From Aurantiochytrium sp. KH105 (Eukaryota > Sar > Bigyra > Thraustochytrida > Thraustochytriidae): DNA of 64,000 bases. Made by a program: the position numbers and the translations under genes. The stretch spans positions 391,353 to 455,352 of the forward strand of contig BGKB01000043.1 in NCBI GenBank assembly GCA_003116975.1, read 5' to 3'. The notes beneath the pieces are model-generated. The model worked only from the letters and a program-made list of their open reading frames with translations. It ran no database searches and had not been told where the DNA came from. Positions 1 to 10,827 of the stretch are shown piece by piece (the first letter of the stretch is position 1; the number at the start of each line of letters is the position of its first letter).

Positions 1-215
1 CAAGAAAAAGGCGAGCGTGGCAAGCGACACGACGGCCTCCGCATCGGGGCCTGGTTCTCCTGTGGTCGGTCGGTCGGTCGGTCCTCCTACGCAAAACGGC
101 TCCAAGGCACGGTCCCCGGCATTTTTGTCTGGCTGGCAGCCTGGTCTTCAATGTATGAATGAACGCAGGCTATGAAATACCTCCTTGCTCGTCCTCTGCG
201 TGTACAACATACCAC

Positions 216-246
<31 letters not shown>

Positions 247-3200
247 TGGGGGAAATCGCCACGTTCACCCTCGCCATCGATCAGAGAAAGAATTCTTTGC
301 GAGCAACCCCTGCGACGCACCCTTCGAATTAGCTCACAAGCATGCTGCCGTCCAGCTGCAGCAGTCCGCAGCCGCCAGTGGTGTGGCCGCTGCCGCTTGG
401 CCCAGCGGCCGATCGGGATGCCTCGAAGACTTTGCTCGGCGATGTCCAAAACGCAGGGTAACGCGGCCCGAGCAAGCAAGGCCCGCTCACAGTATCGACA
501 GTATCGTCTGCCTTTTGCTGCACCTCGGCCGGCCAGAGCCAGCTAGTTCCGAGTCCGTTTTCGCGTGTCCGGCTCTGCACCTGTCCTGCGGCGCGAGCAG
601 CGTGTGCCGTGGCCCTGCGCAACCCACGCAACCCAGGCCACGATTACTTACCTTTCTCCCTGCGCCCATCCCTTCCTTGAGCGAGTTTCCTGTCCACGCC
701 CGCAGCGCGAGACGGAGCTGGCTGGCCGCTCTGCCATCGGTCGCTCGCTGCCTTGTGTTGCCTGCGTTGCCTGCGTTGCTGTTGCTTGCATTTCTGGCTG
801 GATGTTATGGACGATCGAGCCTGTTCGTCTCGCGCCGCGTGCCATGCTCGTAGGGGCGAGCAATGGCCAGCGTTTCTTGCAGCTGCAGCTGGTTGCCCGC
901 GACTCGGTCTGCAGCTGCGGCAAGAGGGGGGAGGGAGACGGGCGCCAGGCAGTCAGCCTCTTGGTCAAAAAGGGATTCATTCACTCGCTCTCGGAATCGG
1001 AGGCCTTCAATGGCAGCCGTGCCGGCATGGGAGCACGCGCCCCGGAGCGAGCGAGCGAGCGAGCGTGCATGTGCACGCAAGTAGTTTCGCTCGCTAAGAG
1101 GCAGAACGCACAGTGCGTGCGTGCTTGCGTGCGTTGCGTACGTGCTTGCGTCCGCACTGCAGCTGGTAGGCCTGCAAGTCCTTGATATCGCGCTGTTATC
1201 TCTCGGAGGCCGGCCGGCCTCCACCCGCTCCTCTGTGCTTTCGCTTCGCCTCGCCAGCGACCATGGCGACCGACCGACCGACCGACCGCCCTACGCACGA
1301 GCGACGCACAGCGACCGCGGCCGCCGTCGCGAAAAGGAAAGCAAAGGAAGGTTTCGTGGCGGAGGCTGGCCGACCTGGCCCCGTCTCGGCTCGTCTCTCG
1401 CGTCTCTCCTGGCTCCGTCTCTCTCGCGTCGACCACAAAAAAAAAGAGAGTGCTTCCTGCAGCGACTGCCAGCCAGGCGCCGGGTCTTGAGATTGCGTTT
1501 CTGGCCGCAGATTCTTCCCGTCGCCCCCGCCGCGCGGAGGAAGAAGGAGAAGCTGCAGGAAGGCCCGCCGGTCCAGGTGTGGGGACCTGCTTCCAAGACA
1601 CGGACGGCGCAAGACCGAGACCAGGACCGCGGCAACACGCACAGCGGCGGCGGCAGCCGGCACCGGGATGGCTGCGCCGTTCGCGCCCAACGCTGGACGC
1701 GGAGAAGGGCAGCTTCCCTGCTGCGGCTGGTTGAGAGCGAATAGATGCTGGGCCGTCACTAGCGCGTCGCCAGCGATGCCTCCGTGGCTTGGCGGGCCGC
1801 TCAGATCTGCGACCTCACGATTTGTAAGAAATGAAAAAAAGGAGACTTGGAAAGAAATTTTGAAAAATTCCAAAGGCGAGAACTTTTATAGGCTGCAGCG
1901 GGTTCAAAACAGACCCCGCATGGCGTGCTCGCGCCAGAAGCAGCGGCCGCGCGACCCCTTGTCGGAGGCGTCTAAGACGCTCTAGCTGGCTGCTGCTGCT
2001 GCTCGCGTTGTACAATAATCAGCGAGCAGCATCAGGCCAGCCATGCGAGCAACCAAGCCTGTCGAGCGTCTTTGCTTGTTTCTCCCGGGTCCCTGACCGT
2101 TCAAATTCCAAGTCCCATGGTGCGGGGCCCGACTGCGGGGACGCCCCAAAAGTCTCTCCTGCCAACCTTGACAGAGAATATTTACGAGGCGCGGCACCTC
2201 CGGCTCCGCTCCGTCCCCGCCCCCGTCCGGACGATTCGACGAGTGGTTGCTCAAGTTTCTATGGGTTGTGCTATTGCAAGTCTTGGTTGGCAACGGTGTT
2301 CGATTGGCGGTTTCGCCTGTCCAGCTGCCCTGGCTGACTGACTGGCTGGCTTCGAAAATCCACTTTAGCTTGATCCCCGGGGCGGGTCTAGTACTACAGC
2401 TCGTGTCGCTTCTTGATGATCAGGACGCCTCGCCACTTGTCCAGAGTCCAGTGGCACTGCCACGCTTTCTTGGCTGCTCATGAATCAGAAATGGAGGAGG
2501 GAATGAAGAACGGAAACGCGCCAGTCAGGAGTAGGCGAGTTGCTTGACAGTGAAGCGGGACAAGCTTGCACAGCTCGTAGCATTGAAGAAGAAGAAGAAG
2601 AAGAAGCAGAGGAATCCTGCCTGCCTGCCTCTGCCGATCTGTCTGACTGTTTTGAAGAACAGGCATGCATTCGAAGAAGCGATGCGCTGCTGCCAGGCGT
2701 GTCTTCCTTCCTTCCTTTTTATTTTCATCTCTTGCTTACTTGCTTACTTGCTTGCTTTGCTTCCCCTTTTCTCCTTCCTCAGCCGGTCCATCATCACAGA
2801 TAGCCTAGTCCAAGCGCGGAAGCCGTCGCTGCTGCTGCTGCTGCAGCCTGCCACCGCTCCCGTCTCGCACTGCCACCACGCATGGCTCGCTCGCTCGCTC
2901 GCTCGCTCGCTCAGAAACAGCGCGTGCCCTTCGCTTCACGCGTGGGATAGAGACGCGACGGGTTGATTGATTCCCGAGCGGCACGACTTGCACGCGCTCG
3001 ATGGAATGAATGTGACGCTGCGCCCACCTTCGCTCCAGCTTCTGCTGCTGGCATGGCTGCACTGGGAGCCGTAGCACGCGCGTGCCGGCCTGGACGTCCG
3101 ATTGGCTTCTCTGCAAAAGAAGGATTCATCGGTTCATTCATTTGGCTCCTCTCTACAGCAGAAGCAGCAGCAGCAGCAGCTGCAGCAGCAGGATAACTTG

Positions 3201-4458
3201 CTTCCATGGCGTGTGTAGGCAGGCTGGCCTAGCCTGCGCGTGCATGTCCGCGCCCGCAGCGCAGCGAGCTAGCCTGCAGTGATGTGATTGGTCGGCCCTT
3301 GCTCTCCCTCCCTCCATCCCTCCATCCCATCCACCCATTCATCGATCCACGCATCCATTTCTGCGTCCATGCATCCAGTCACTGCGAGGCACCCGCCGCG
3401 GCCTGCGCCCGCGCCAAGTTGTGCGCGATGCTGCGGCCCGGCCCGAGTGACTGCCGGGCGTTCCTCGCCGTACCTTCAAGGCCGGAGCGCGGCGCGCCGC
3501 GGAGCAGGAGCGGCAGCACAGATGGAAAGATTTCGGGATTCTCGGCACGTGTCGAAATGGTCTTCTCCTTGCTCTGCCGCTATCAGGATCACCAGTGCTC
3601 AGTAGTAGTGTAGCTAGCTCCTTAGAGCGAGCGGGCGAACGGCCAAGCGTCCGCACGTGCGCTGCGTCGCGTGCATGCGCCAGCGCGCGACGGCGGCCGG
3701 CGGCTCGCCCAGGGCTTGCTTGCCTTCTTCCCTCGCTCGCACGGCGGCGCACGCGGCTGCAGGCAGCTGCAGCGGAGACGCGCCTGACGTGCAGGCTGAA
3801 AGAAAGAGGGCGTGGGATGAAAGCGGGAGGCATGAGATGAATCGTTGCAGTGAACGCACCGCGCGAGAGAAAAAAGAATGGACGAAATGAAAAAATAAAT
3901 GATAAAAGGAAAGAAAAAGAAGGAAAAGCGTCCCCCCTCCTCCCCCGCAGCATCCGCAGCTGACCTCAGAGGATAAGAGGGAACGGCGCGGGAGGCGGCC
4001 GGAACGTGGACAAGAGAATTACCGCATCACACGCGGCTTTGCGGAAGCAAGTGGCACGCGCGTGCAGCAGAGCAGAACAGAGCAGTGCAGAGCAGAGCAC
4101 GAGCAAGCGGCGGCGGAAAGCAGAACAGCAGGGAGACCTTCCGTCCAGCACGGCCGCGCGCCCACCCGTGAGCGATCCGAGCCGATCCGGACGAGCGAGC
4201 ACTCGCCCGCTCGCCCGGGACGGAAGACAAGACCAGACCAAACCGGAACAGAACAGACCCGACCGACTTAGTCTCGACCAGCAGCTGACAGCCCGCTGGC
4301 AGTCCATTCCACCCCCGCCCTCCCTGCTCCAATTCCCTAACCCGAGCTCGCTTGCTCGCTTGCTCGCGGTGAGCAAAGCAAGCGGCCAGCCAGCCAGCCA
4401 GCAAGCAGCCAAGCAGGCAAAGTAGGCACGAGGCAGGCGAGCAAGGCCCCAGGAAAGC
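1..4458. other. Gene-poor leading region with simple repeats
   Basis: I see no convincing gene here. The open frames in this stretch are short, overlap on both strands, have low-complexity compositions (poly-Leu, Arg/Ser/Ala) and match no family I know. The region holds many short tandem repeats: GGTC-type around 62-83, CTG-type at about 208-246, GAGC-type at 1046-1067, CGAC-type at about 1268-1290, GCTC-type at about 2885-2912, CAG-type at about 3160-3190, and GCAGAGCA-like and AGCC-like repeats at 4063-4420 just before the first receptor gene. A Ser/Ala-rich frame open from the window edge (2-175, +) ending in TGA might be the 3' end of a gene lying to the left, but nothing confirms it. The last few hundred bases are probably promoter and 5' UTR of the gene at 4459. 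Confidence 0.5.
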
Positions 4459-6996
4459 ATGGCACCGTCGCAGAAGAAGGCGCAATCCTGGGCCGCGGTC
4501 GCCGCCCTCGTGGCCAGCGCCGTCATCGCAGGCGCACGTGGATATGGCACCTGCGCGACCGACAGCTGCAACGACTATGTTGAAAACCGTATCTGCGCCG
4601 AGGACGTCGCCAGCGAAGGCTTGTACGAACCCACGACCAGCATGGTGACGATCGGCATCATTCGCGACCTCACGGCAGACAATGGGCCCGATTTCGCAGC
4701 CATGTGTGCCTGGCAGCACGCCCAGGATGCAGGCTTGGATGGTGCTAGTAATACCCAGCTCATCTGGCTCGATGCCGGAGAGGATATTACCGGTGGCGTC
4801 AGGGCAGGCCTGTGCATGCGCAACTCGGGAATGAACCTGGCAGTCGGCCCCAGCTACAGCACTGTCGCGCAAGGCGCTGCCATGGTGGGCACTATTTACG
4901 AGCAGAACACCGTCGGTACGGTGTGCACGTCCCCTCTTCTGAACGACACCGACACGTACAGCTACTTTTCCCGCGTCATTGCTTCGGATAACTTTCAAGG
5001 ATCCATGCTGGCGCGCTACGCTGTGGTCGAAAACGATTGGCAAAAGATTGCGACCATTTCCATCGCCACGAACCTGTACTTTTCAGGCATTACCGACGTC
5101 TTCGTAAGCACAGCTGTTGAGCTTGGTGCGGAGATCACGAGCTACACCATCCCCGCCGAGTTCACGCAGAGTCAGCTTGAGGAAGTTCTTACCAAAATCA
5201 AGAACTCGGGTGTGCGCGTTATCATGGCTGCCATGCTTCCCATGCACGATACCCTCACCGTTGCCAAAAACTTGGACATGCTCGGGGAGGGATGGGGCTG
5301 GCTCACCACCGAGTCTGCAATTTCCATCCTTTACAGCAACCTTTGGAACTTGCCTGACTCCAAGATTGACGGCATGGAGACCCTCCTCGACGGTGTTATT
5401 GGCCTCGTACCTCGAATGGACACCGAAAGCGACGCGTACACGGCTTGGCAAAGCTGCATTGACGAACACTACAATGACACCACCGGAATGTTCGCTGGCA
5501 TGGGCGAAGCAGCCACCTCTCGTGAGGGGTCGGTAAGCGCCGGTCTCGAAACGATCAAGACCATGTGGAATGGCTACTATTATGACGCAATGATGGTCAC
5601 CATGAGAGGTTTGGCTTCTCTCGACTCGACCGAACGAATGGATGCCACGGTCGTCCGAGAGGCCATTCGCAACACTCCGTACAATGGAACTTCAGGCTCG
5701 ATCATCATGGACTCTACGGGAGAGCGCACGGAAATGCTCTACGAAATTCTCAACATCTTCAACGAGACATACAATGTGATTGGGTACATCAACTCCGCCG
5801 ACGATTCCATTGTCATGACACAGAGCGCTCACTTTCCTGGAGACACGCTGGCCGTCCCTGTTGACTACGTTATGGACTGCGATTTGCAAAATGATTACGA
5901 TCAGACGGTCAGCACCTGCCACGGCTCCATGCGGACCATCACCTACACGCAAAACAGCAACGAGTCGATGCGGTACTGTCCCGACATCGAACCGTTTGAG
6001 GCTGCGTGCGACCATGCGCTCTTTACGGACGCCAGTATGCCCCTCGTTGTGGTCGGACTCGTTTTTGTGCTCTTGGCCACCATTTCTCTCCTGGCCTGCT
6101 GGAACCACAAGGTCATCCGGCTGTCGCAGCGCGAGTTCCTCTTGATCATGATGGTTGGTGCCTTTATTTCTCTCGCAGGCCCTCTTCTGTCCATGGGAAC
6201 TCTTGACGAGCTTCGTTGTGCCGCGCTCCCGTGCTTTACTGCAATTGGCTATGTGCTGCTCTTTGGCCCGCTCTTTGTCAAGACATGGCGTGTCAACGTG
6301 CTCGTGCACAACACCAAGCTTCGCCTCATGAAGATCTCCAACCACATGCTGTACCGCCGTCTCTTTGTTCTCATTCTCCTCACCTCTGCGCTCCTCGTTG
6401 CCATGTTCCTGGTCGACCCTCCGGTGCCCGTGACTGTGCAGCAGACCGTGTCGGACGGTGACGGCACGGTGCACGTCGTCGAGTCTGAGACCTGTGGTGT
6501 CGAGTCCATGACCATGGGAATCCTGGTTATTGTTCTTCTTGGTCTTATGACGGCATACGGTTGCTTTGTTTCGTACAAGATCCGCAATGTCAGCTCCGAG
6601 CTCAGTGAGGCGCGCTGGATTTTCCTTTCCGTCTACAATGGTGCTCTCCTCTCCACTGTCACTCTTTCTATTGTCCTCGGACTTGATCTTTCGTACGCTC
6701 AGCTCCACCTCTACGCCACGCTTGGCATTGTCCTCACTTGCATTGTCACAGTCTGCCTCATCATGGTCCCGAAGCTCATCAACGTGCACAAGGATGTCAC
6801 GATCAACGGGTCGTCATCCGACGGGAATCAAAGCTCGTACAAAGTCTCAAAAGGGCCTTCGTACCTCAACAACACCGAGGGCGTCAACACCTACTTGGCA
6901 GGAACGGAGGGCTCCGGCGGGTATCGTGGATCCTCCTTCGATGGGAGATCCTTTGAGACACCCGCCCCACCTCCATACTCGCAATCCTCTGTATAA
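4459..6996 (+). CDS. GABA-B-like class C GPCR, copy 1 (diverged member)
   Basis: An 845-residue protein with the class C receptor layout. It has a signal peptide (about residues 1-28, hydrophobic Ala/Val core), an extracellular Venus-flytrap (type I periplasmic-binding-like) domain to about residue 510, and seven membrane segments at about 527-775. Typical 7TM_3 features are the LSQREFL stretch after TM1, FVKTWRV after TM3 and PKLI at the end of TM7. There is no nine-cysteine linker domain, which matches GABA-B rather than metabotropic glutamate receptors. It is probably a plasma-membrane receptor for a small metabolite coupled to G proteins; the ligand cannot be read from sequence. It is clearly homologous to, but well diverged from, the next three genes. 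Its cytoplasmic tail is longer and ends close to a PPPY motif (residues 837-840) absent from the others. The start is the first ATG in frame, just before the signal peptide. Confidence 0.93.
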   Translation: MAPSQKKAQSWAAVAALVASAVIAGARGYGTCATDSCNDYVENRICAEDVASEGLYEPTTSMVTIGIIRDLTADNGPDFAAMCAWQHAQDAGLDGASNTQLIWLDAGEDITGGVRAGLCMRNSGMNLAVGPSYSTVAQGAAMVGTIYEQNTVGTVCTSPLLNDTDTYSYFSRVIASDNFQGSMLARYAVVENDWQKIATISIATNLYFSGITDVFVSTAVELGAEITSYTIPAEFTQSQLEEVLTKIKNSGVRVIMAAMLPMHDTLTVAKNLDMLGEGWGWLTTESAISILYSNLWNLPDSKIDGMETLLDGVIGLVPRMDTESDAYTAWQSCIDEHYNDTTGMFAGMGEAATSREGSVSAGLETIKTMWNGYYYDAMMVTMRGLASLDSTERMDATVVREAIRNTPYNGTSGSIIMDSTGERTEMLYEILNIFNETYNVIGYINSADDSIVMTQSAHFPGDTLAVPVDYVMDCDLQNDYDQTVSTCHGSMRTITYTQNSNESMRYCPDIEPFEAACDHALFTDASMPLVVVGLVFVLLATISLLACWNHKVIRLSQREFLLIMMVGAFISLAGPLLSMGTLDELRCAALPCFTAIGYVLLFGPLFVKTWRVNVLVHNTKLRLMKISNHMLYRRLFVLILLTSALLVAMFLVDPPVPVTVQQTVSDGDGTVHVVESETCGVESMTMGILVIVLLGLMTAYGCFVSYKIRNVSSELSEARWIFLSVYNGALLSTVTLSIVLGLDLSYAQLHLYATLGIVLTCIVTVCLIMVPKLINVHKDVTINGSSSDGNQSSYKVSKGPSYLNNTEGVNTYLAGTEGSGGYRGSSFDGRSFETPAPPPYSQSSV

Positions 6997-7246
6997 TTCG
7001 TGATGTTATGTTCCTTTTGTTTCATCGAGGCTGTGTACACGTATACCCTCGCAGGATTGCCTTTCTTTCCAAAAGCTGAGACCCCCGTCGAAAGCGAGCT
7101 AGATTCGCTGGTCCGTTTTTTCGGGACGCCCTCCATTGATCCAACAATCAGTTCTCCAACAGTGCGGCTGGGCCGGAAGCACCATTTTTTTTCTTTTTGC
7201 ATCCGTGCGTCCGCAACCATGTGACTCTAAAATAGGTCTTCAGGAG

Positions 7247-7351
7247 CCCCGCGTCCGCGTTCTCAAGCCCCGCATCCGAAGCAAGTTCCCCCGTGTCCGT
7301 TTTGAGCAGCCCCGATTCCGTGCTACGGGACCGTGCTTCCGAATCCAGTTC
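7247..7351 (+). repeat. Five degenerate tandem units with exact 21-bp period
   Basis: Five consecutive 21-bp units share a fixed core of the form CCCCGNNTCCG followed by ten variable bases; the fifth unit has drifted at the first positions. In one frame this gives a seven-residue repeat of the pattern P-R-(V/I/F)-R-x-x-x, but no longer gene surrounds it, so a non-coding role or chance relic is more likely. A 21-bp spacing equals about two helical turns, which would put each core on the same DNA face. Confidence 0.7.
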
Positions 7352-8186
7352 TGACCGTCTGCATCTGTTTTCTTCAAAATGCCTTGCAATCGATAGCCCC
7401 GGCAGGCTAGGTGGCGCTGGCCGAAGGGCTGCCAGCTCCAGCTGACAGTGAGTCCCGGCTACTTTTGTCTAGCGACGGTCGGTCAGGGCCGGGCGGCGTT
7501 GTCACCACAACGGTCAAAAAACATATTTATTGTGAGTCCGGGGTTGGCCTACACGCATAGAAAGTCGACTCCGTACGATGCGAAGATTCTTCGCAAGCAG
7601 GAAGAGGAGGAGGAGGAGGAGGAGGTTATGTGCCCTATGTGATCGTGCCCAAGAAAGCCACACATGCTTGATGCACATCCCTCCTTCTCTCTTCTATGTC
7701 GCGTACGTTGGTAGAAAATGAATATTTTAGGCTTTGTGGCTGTGGCGCTGAGGCGCCGTGCACGCGAGAACCGGCAAGATTGCGCTCTGTGACGTAGGAA
7801 CGCAGAAAACATTTTCGGCATCGGTTTCGGCACGTCTGCATACGCAGTGTATACCACTGTATTCTTTTCCAACGCCGGAGATCGGCTTGGAACTATAGAC
7901 AGCAACAGACGATGAAATATTCTCCATGCAACTCCAGGAAGAAATGGCTCAATGCCGCTTCGCAAAGCTCGTCCATGCAAGATTACACGAGCATTTTCCT
8001 ACTTCCAAAGGTCTTTGCAAGGATTCTTCTTTCGGGGTCTCGGGGCTTTCCATAGGCCACGAATACCAAAACCAACGGCTACGCGTGCTTCATCTGCACT
8101 TTTGAGGAGTGTGAGCCGTTGCAAGAAGATAGATAAGCTCAAAGGTCGTATGAAAGGTCTACCAACGGAAGGGCCTGTTCTCGAAG

Positions 8187-8193
8187 TATATAA
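8187..8193 (+). promoter_or_regulatory. TATA-like motif upstream of receptor copy 2
   Basis: TATATAA lies about 195 bp before the ATG of the second receptor gene. It is a good match to a TATA box, but no transcription start is known, so the assignment rests only on motif and position. Confidence 0.3.
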
Positions 8194-8385
8194 GAAGAAT
8201 GGGCGGCAAAGTTTCCAAGCAAACCACAATCGATGGTTGCTCACCATCTCTAATCCAATTTCAAGCAGGGCCTCGGCATAAATCAGCGATACTCTGGACT
8301 TTTGTCAAGGTTTCAGAGCAAGGCTAAATATCCTGTTGCCGGTCAAGCTGAGTAGACAAGTGCACGCGGTGGCCACCCCGACACC

Positions 8386-10827
8386 ATGAGGCTCAAGACG
8401 GGCTTCGCTCTCATTATCTCCTACGGGTTAGTTGCAGAGACAAAGAGCGACTACGGCGACTGCGGAACAAACAGCTGCAACCAGTACATCTCTGACAGAG
8501 TCTGCAACGAAGACACGATCGGCGAAGACTCGCAAGCTCCGAGCGATGACTTTTACCGCGTCGGCGTCTTACGGTCGCTATCATCAGGGCCAGGAAGTGA
8601 CTTCACCACCATGTGTGCCTGGGAGCAAGCGCTCAGCGATGGTCTCATGTCGCACGTCACAGATCTCGACATGCTCTGGATCGATTCTGGCTCAGGTATT
8701 TCTGGTGGGGTTCAAGCAGGCTTGTGCATGCGCGAGTCTGGTGTAAATCTGGTTGTAGGGCCGTCGTACAGCAGTGTTGCACGAGGCGCTTCAATCATCG
8801 GAACCATTTACGAGAAGAATGTCATTGGCGCCACGTCCACGTCCCCTCTACTGAGCGACACTGACTCGTACAGCTACTTTTCGCGTGTCATCCCTTCCGA
8901 TAACTACCAAGGCGCGATGCTCGCAGAATACGCCGTCAACACACAGGGATGGACGAAGATCGCCACGCTCTCCATCTCTTCTGAGGCGTACTTTGAAGGC
9001 ATCACCAACGTCTTTGCGGAGACCGCGGTGTCGCTTGGCGCACAAGTCACCAGCTACACCCTTACAAGCGACTACACGGAGTCTCAGATTTCCGAAGCTT
9101 TGCGCAAGATCAGAGCGTCGGGCGTCCGCGTCGTCATGATCGCAATGGAGCCTGCGCGTGATGCTCTCGTCATCGCCAACGCTACAGGAATGCTCGACGA
9201 AGGCTGGGCGTGGCTCACTACAGAGCTGACAATTACTACTCTCTCGAGTAACCTCAGGAACCTACCCGCTGAAAAGCTGGTTGACATGGAAAAGCTTCTT
9301 CACGGCTTCATCGGCCTTGTGCCCTGGATGGACACGGAAGGTCAGGCGCATCAGGATTGGCTCTCGTGCGTGGATAGCCACTACGATGACACCACCGGCA
9401 TGTTTGCCAACCTCGGCGCGATGCTGACAGCTGAGAACGGAAACTCTGTCGAAGTCGGAAAGAGCAAAGCCAAGGACATGTGGAACGGGTATTACTACGA
9501 TGCCATGATGCTCGCGCTCCGTGCGCTCGATTCTCTGACGGCTTCTGAGCGTGCAAACGCCACACGGATCCGGGAAGCGATCCGAGAAATGACTTACAAC
9601 GGTACCTCGGGTTCCATTGCACTCGATGCCGCTGGTGATCGTACCGTGGCGACGTACGATATTCTCAACATCTACAATGAAGCGCAGAACTCGGTCGGTA
9701 CCATTGGTGCGGGGACGCGTACAGTGACAACGTTTCAAGCCGAGATCTTTCCGGGCAACACCACCACTGTCCCCGTCGACTTTGTCATGGCGTGCTCCAA
9801 CGACGACTATAACATGACCGTGAGCGCGTGCGCGAACTCTCTGCGTACTGTGACGCTGACGCAGAACTCGGAAGACGCGTTGCGATACTGTCCGGACATT
9901 GAAGCGTTCGAAGCCAGCTGCGACCACGCGAGCTTGAAGAGCGCCGGAGTGGGGCTCGTCATGTTCGGGTATGCCTTCATCTTCATCTTCCTGCTCGCGC
10001 TCGCCAGAGTATGGTCACACAAGGTCATTCGTCTATCGCAGCGCAAGTTTCTGCTCATCATGATCTTTGGCGCTTTCGTCGCGCTTGCCGGGCCTCTTCT
10101 CTCTGTCGACGAGCTAAGCGCTGCACGCTGTGCTGCACTTCCGTGCTTCACGGCGGTGGGGTACGTTCTGCTGTTTGGACCTCTCTTTGTCAAGACGTGG
10201 CGAGTGAGCGTCCTCGTGAACAACTCGAGACTGCGCAGCAAGAAGGTGTCAAACTGGCGTCTGTATCGTCGTCTGGCAGCACTGATTGTCGCAACTGTCG
10301 GCTTGTTGGCGGTGATGCTTCTCGTGGATCCTCCCAAGCCGCAGACGAGCTCGAAGCCGGTCGACGATGCGAATGGCAATGTGCACTTGGTTCCTTTCGA
10401 AACCTGTGCGGTCGAGTCGGGAACACTGGGAATGCTCGTGATTCTATTGCTCGGGCTTATGACGGCGTATGGCTGCTTCGTCTCGTATCAGATTCGCCAC
10501 GTGACCTCTGAGCTCAGCGAGGCGCGGTGGATCTTCTTGTCTGTGTACAATGGCGCGTTGCTCTCGATGGTCACGCTGGCTGTGGTGCTCGGGCTTGACC
10601 TAACGTACGCTGAGCTGCACCTGTTTGCGAGTCTTGGCTCTGTGCTTACGTGCATGGTCACAGTGTCGCTAATTATGGTTCCGAAGCTCATCAACATTCA
10701 CAAGGATGTCAAGTTCACCACTATAACGGGTACCACGGGTGGACCTGGAGCAACGCTGAATGGGGGTACTTCTGCTGCAAGTGCCGCAAACGATAATGTG
10801 TCAAGTGTGCAACCCTCTGTTGGCTAG
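8386..10827 (+). CDS. GABA-B-like class C GPCR, copy 2
   Basis: An 813-residue receptor with a short signal peptide (about 20 residues), a Venus-flytrap ligand domain, seven membrane segments at about 520-768 and a short Gly/Thr/Ser/Ala-rich cytoplasmic tail. The diagnostic class C stretches LSQRKFL, FVKTWRV and PKLI are present. From just after the signal peptide to the end of TM7 it is highly similar to copies 3 and 4, with blocks of difference such as the TM2-TM3 loop (DELSAAR against NQLSDVR). It aligns to copy 3 without a single length change (constant offset of 4,128 bp from start to stop). The signal peptide and the tail are quite different. The ATG at 8386 has an ACACC context. Confidence 0.93.
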   Translation: MRLKTGFALIISYGLVAETKSDYGDCGTNSCNQYISDRVCNEDTIGEDSQAPSDDFYRVGVLRSLSSGPGSDFTTMCAWEQALSDGLMSHVTDLDMLWIDSGSGISGGVQAGLCMRESGVNLVVGPSYSSVARGASIIGTIYEKNVIGATSTSPLLSDTDSYSYFSRVIPSDNYQGAMLAEYAVNTQGWTKIATLSISSEAYFEGITNVFAETAVSLGAQVTSYTLTSDYTESQISEALRKIRASGVRVVMIAMEPARDALVIANATGMLDEGWAWLTTELTITTLSSNLRNLPAEKLVDMEKLLHGFIGLVPWMDTEGQAHQDWLSCVDSHYDDTTGMFANLGAMLTAENGNSVEVGKSKAKDMWNGYYYDAMMLALRALDSLTASERANATRIREAIREMTYNGTSGSIALDAAGDRTVATYDILNIYNEAQNSVGTIGAGTRTVTTFQAEIFPGNTTTVPVDFVMACSNDDYNMTVSACANSLRTVTLTQNSEDALRYCPDIEAFEASCDHASLKSAGVGLVMFGYAFIFIFLLALARVWSHKVIRLSQRKFLLIMIFGAFVALAGPLLSVDELSAARCAALPCFTAVGYVLLFGPLFVKTWRVSVLVNNSRLRSKKVSNWRLYRRLAALIVATVGLLAVMLLVDPPKPQTSSKPVDDANGNVHLVPFETCAVESGTLGMLVILLLGLMTAYGCFVSYQIRHVTSELSEARWIFLSVYNGALLSMVTLAVVLGLDLTYAELHLFASLGSVLTCMVTVSLIMVPKLINIHKDVKFTTITGTTGGPGATLNGGTSAASAANDNVSSVQPSVG

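Larger units (their letters stand above)
6997..8385. other. Spacer between receptor copies 1 and 2
   Basis: No gene is evident; the open frames are short and without recognisable features. The spacer contains a 21-bp-period array (7247-7351, listed separately), a GGA/GAG-rich run near 7603-7626 and a TATA-like motif about 190 bp before the next ATG. The 3' UTR of copy 1 and the promoter of copy 2 must both lie here. Confidence 0.5.

Noticed and set aside
185..853. 222-codon frame with poly-Leu near the left edge
   Set aside because: Product of a CTG repeat and GC-rich DNA; no recognisable protein and many competing frames.
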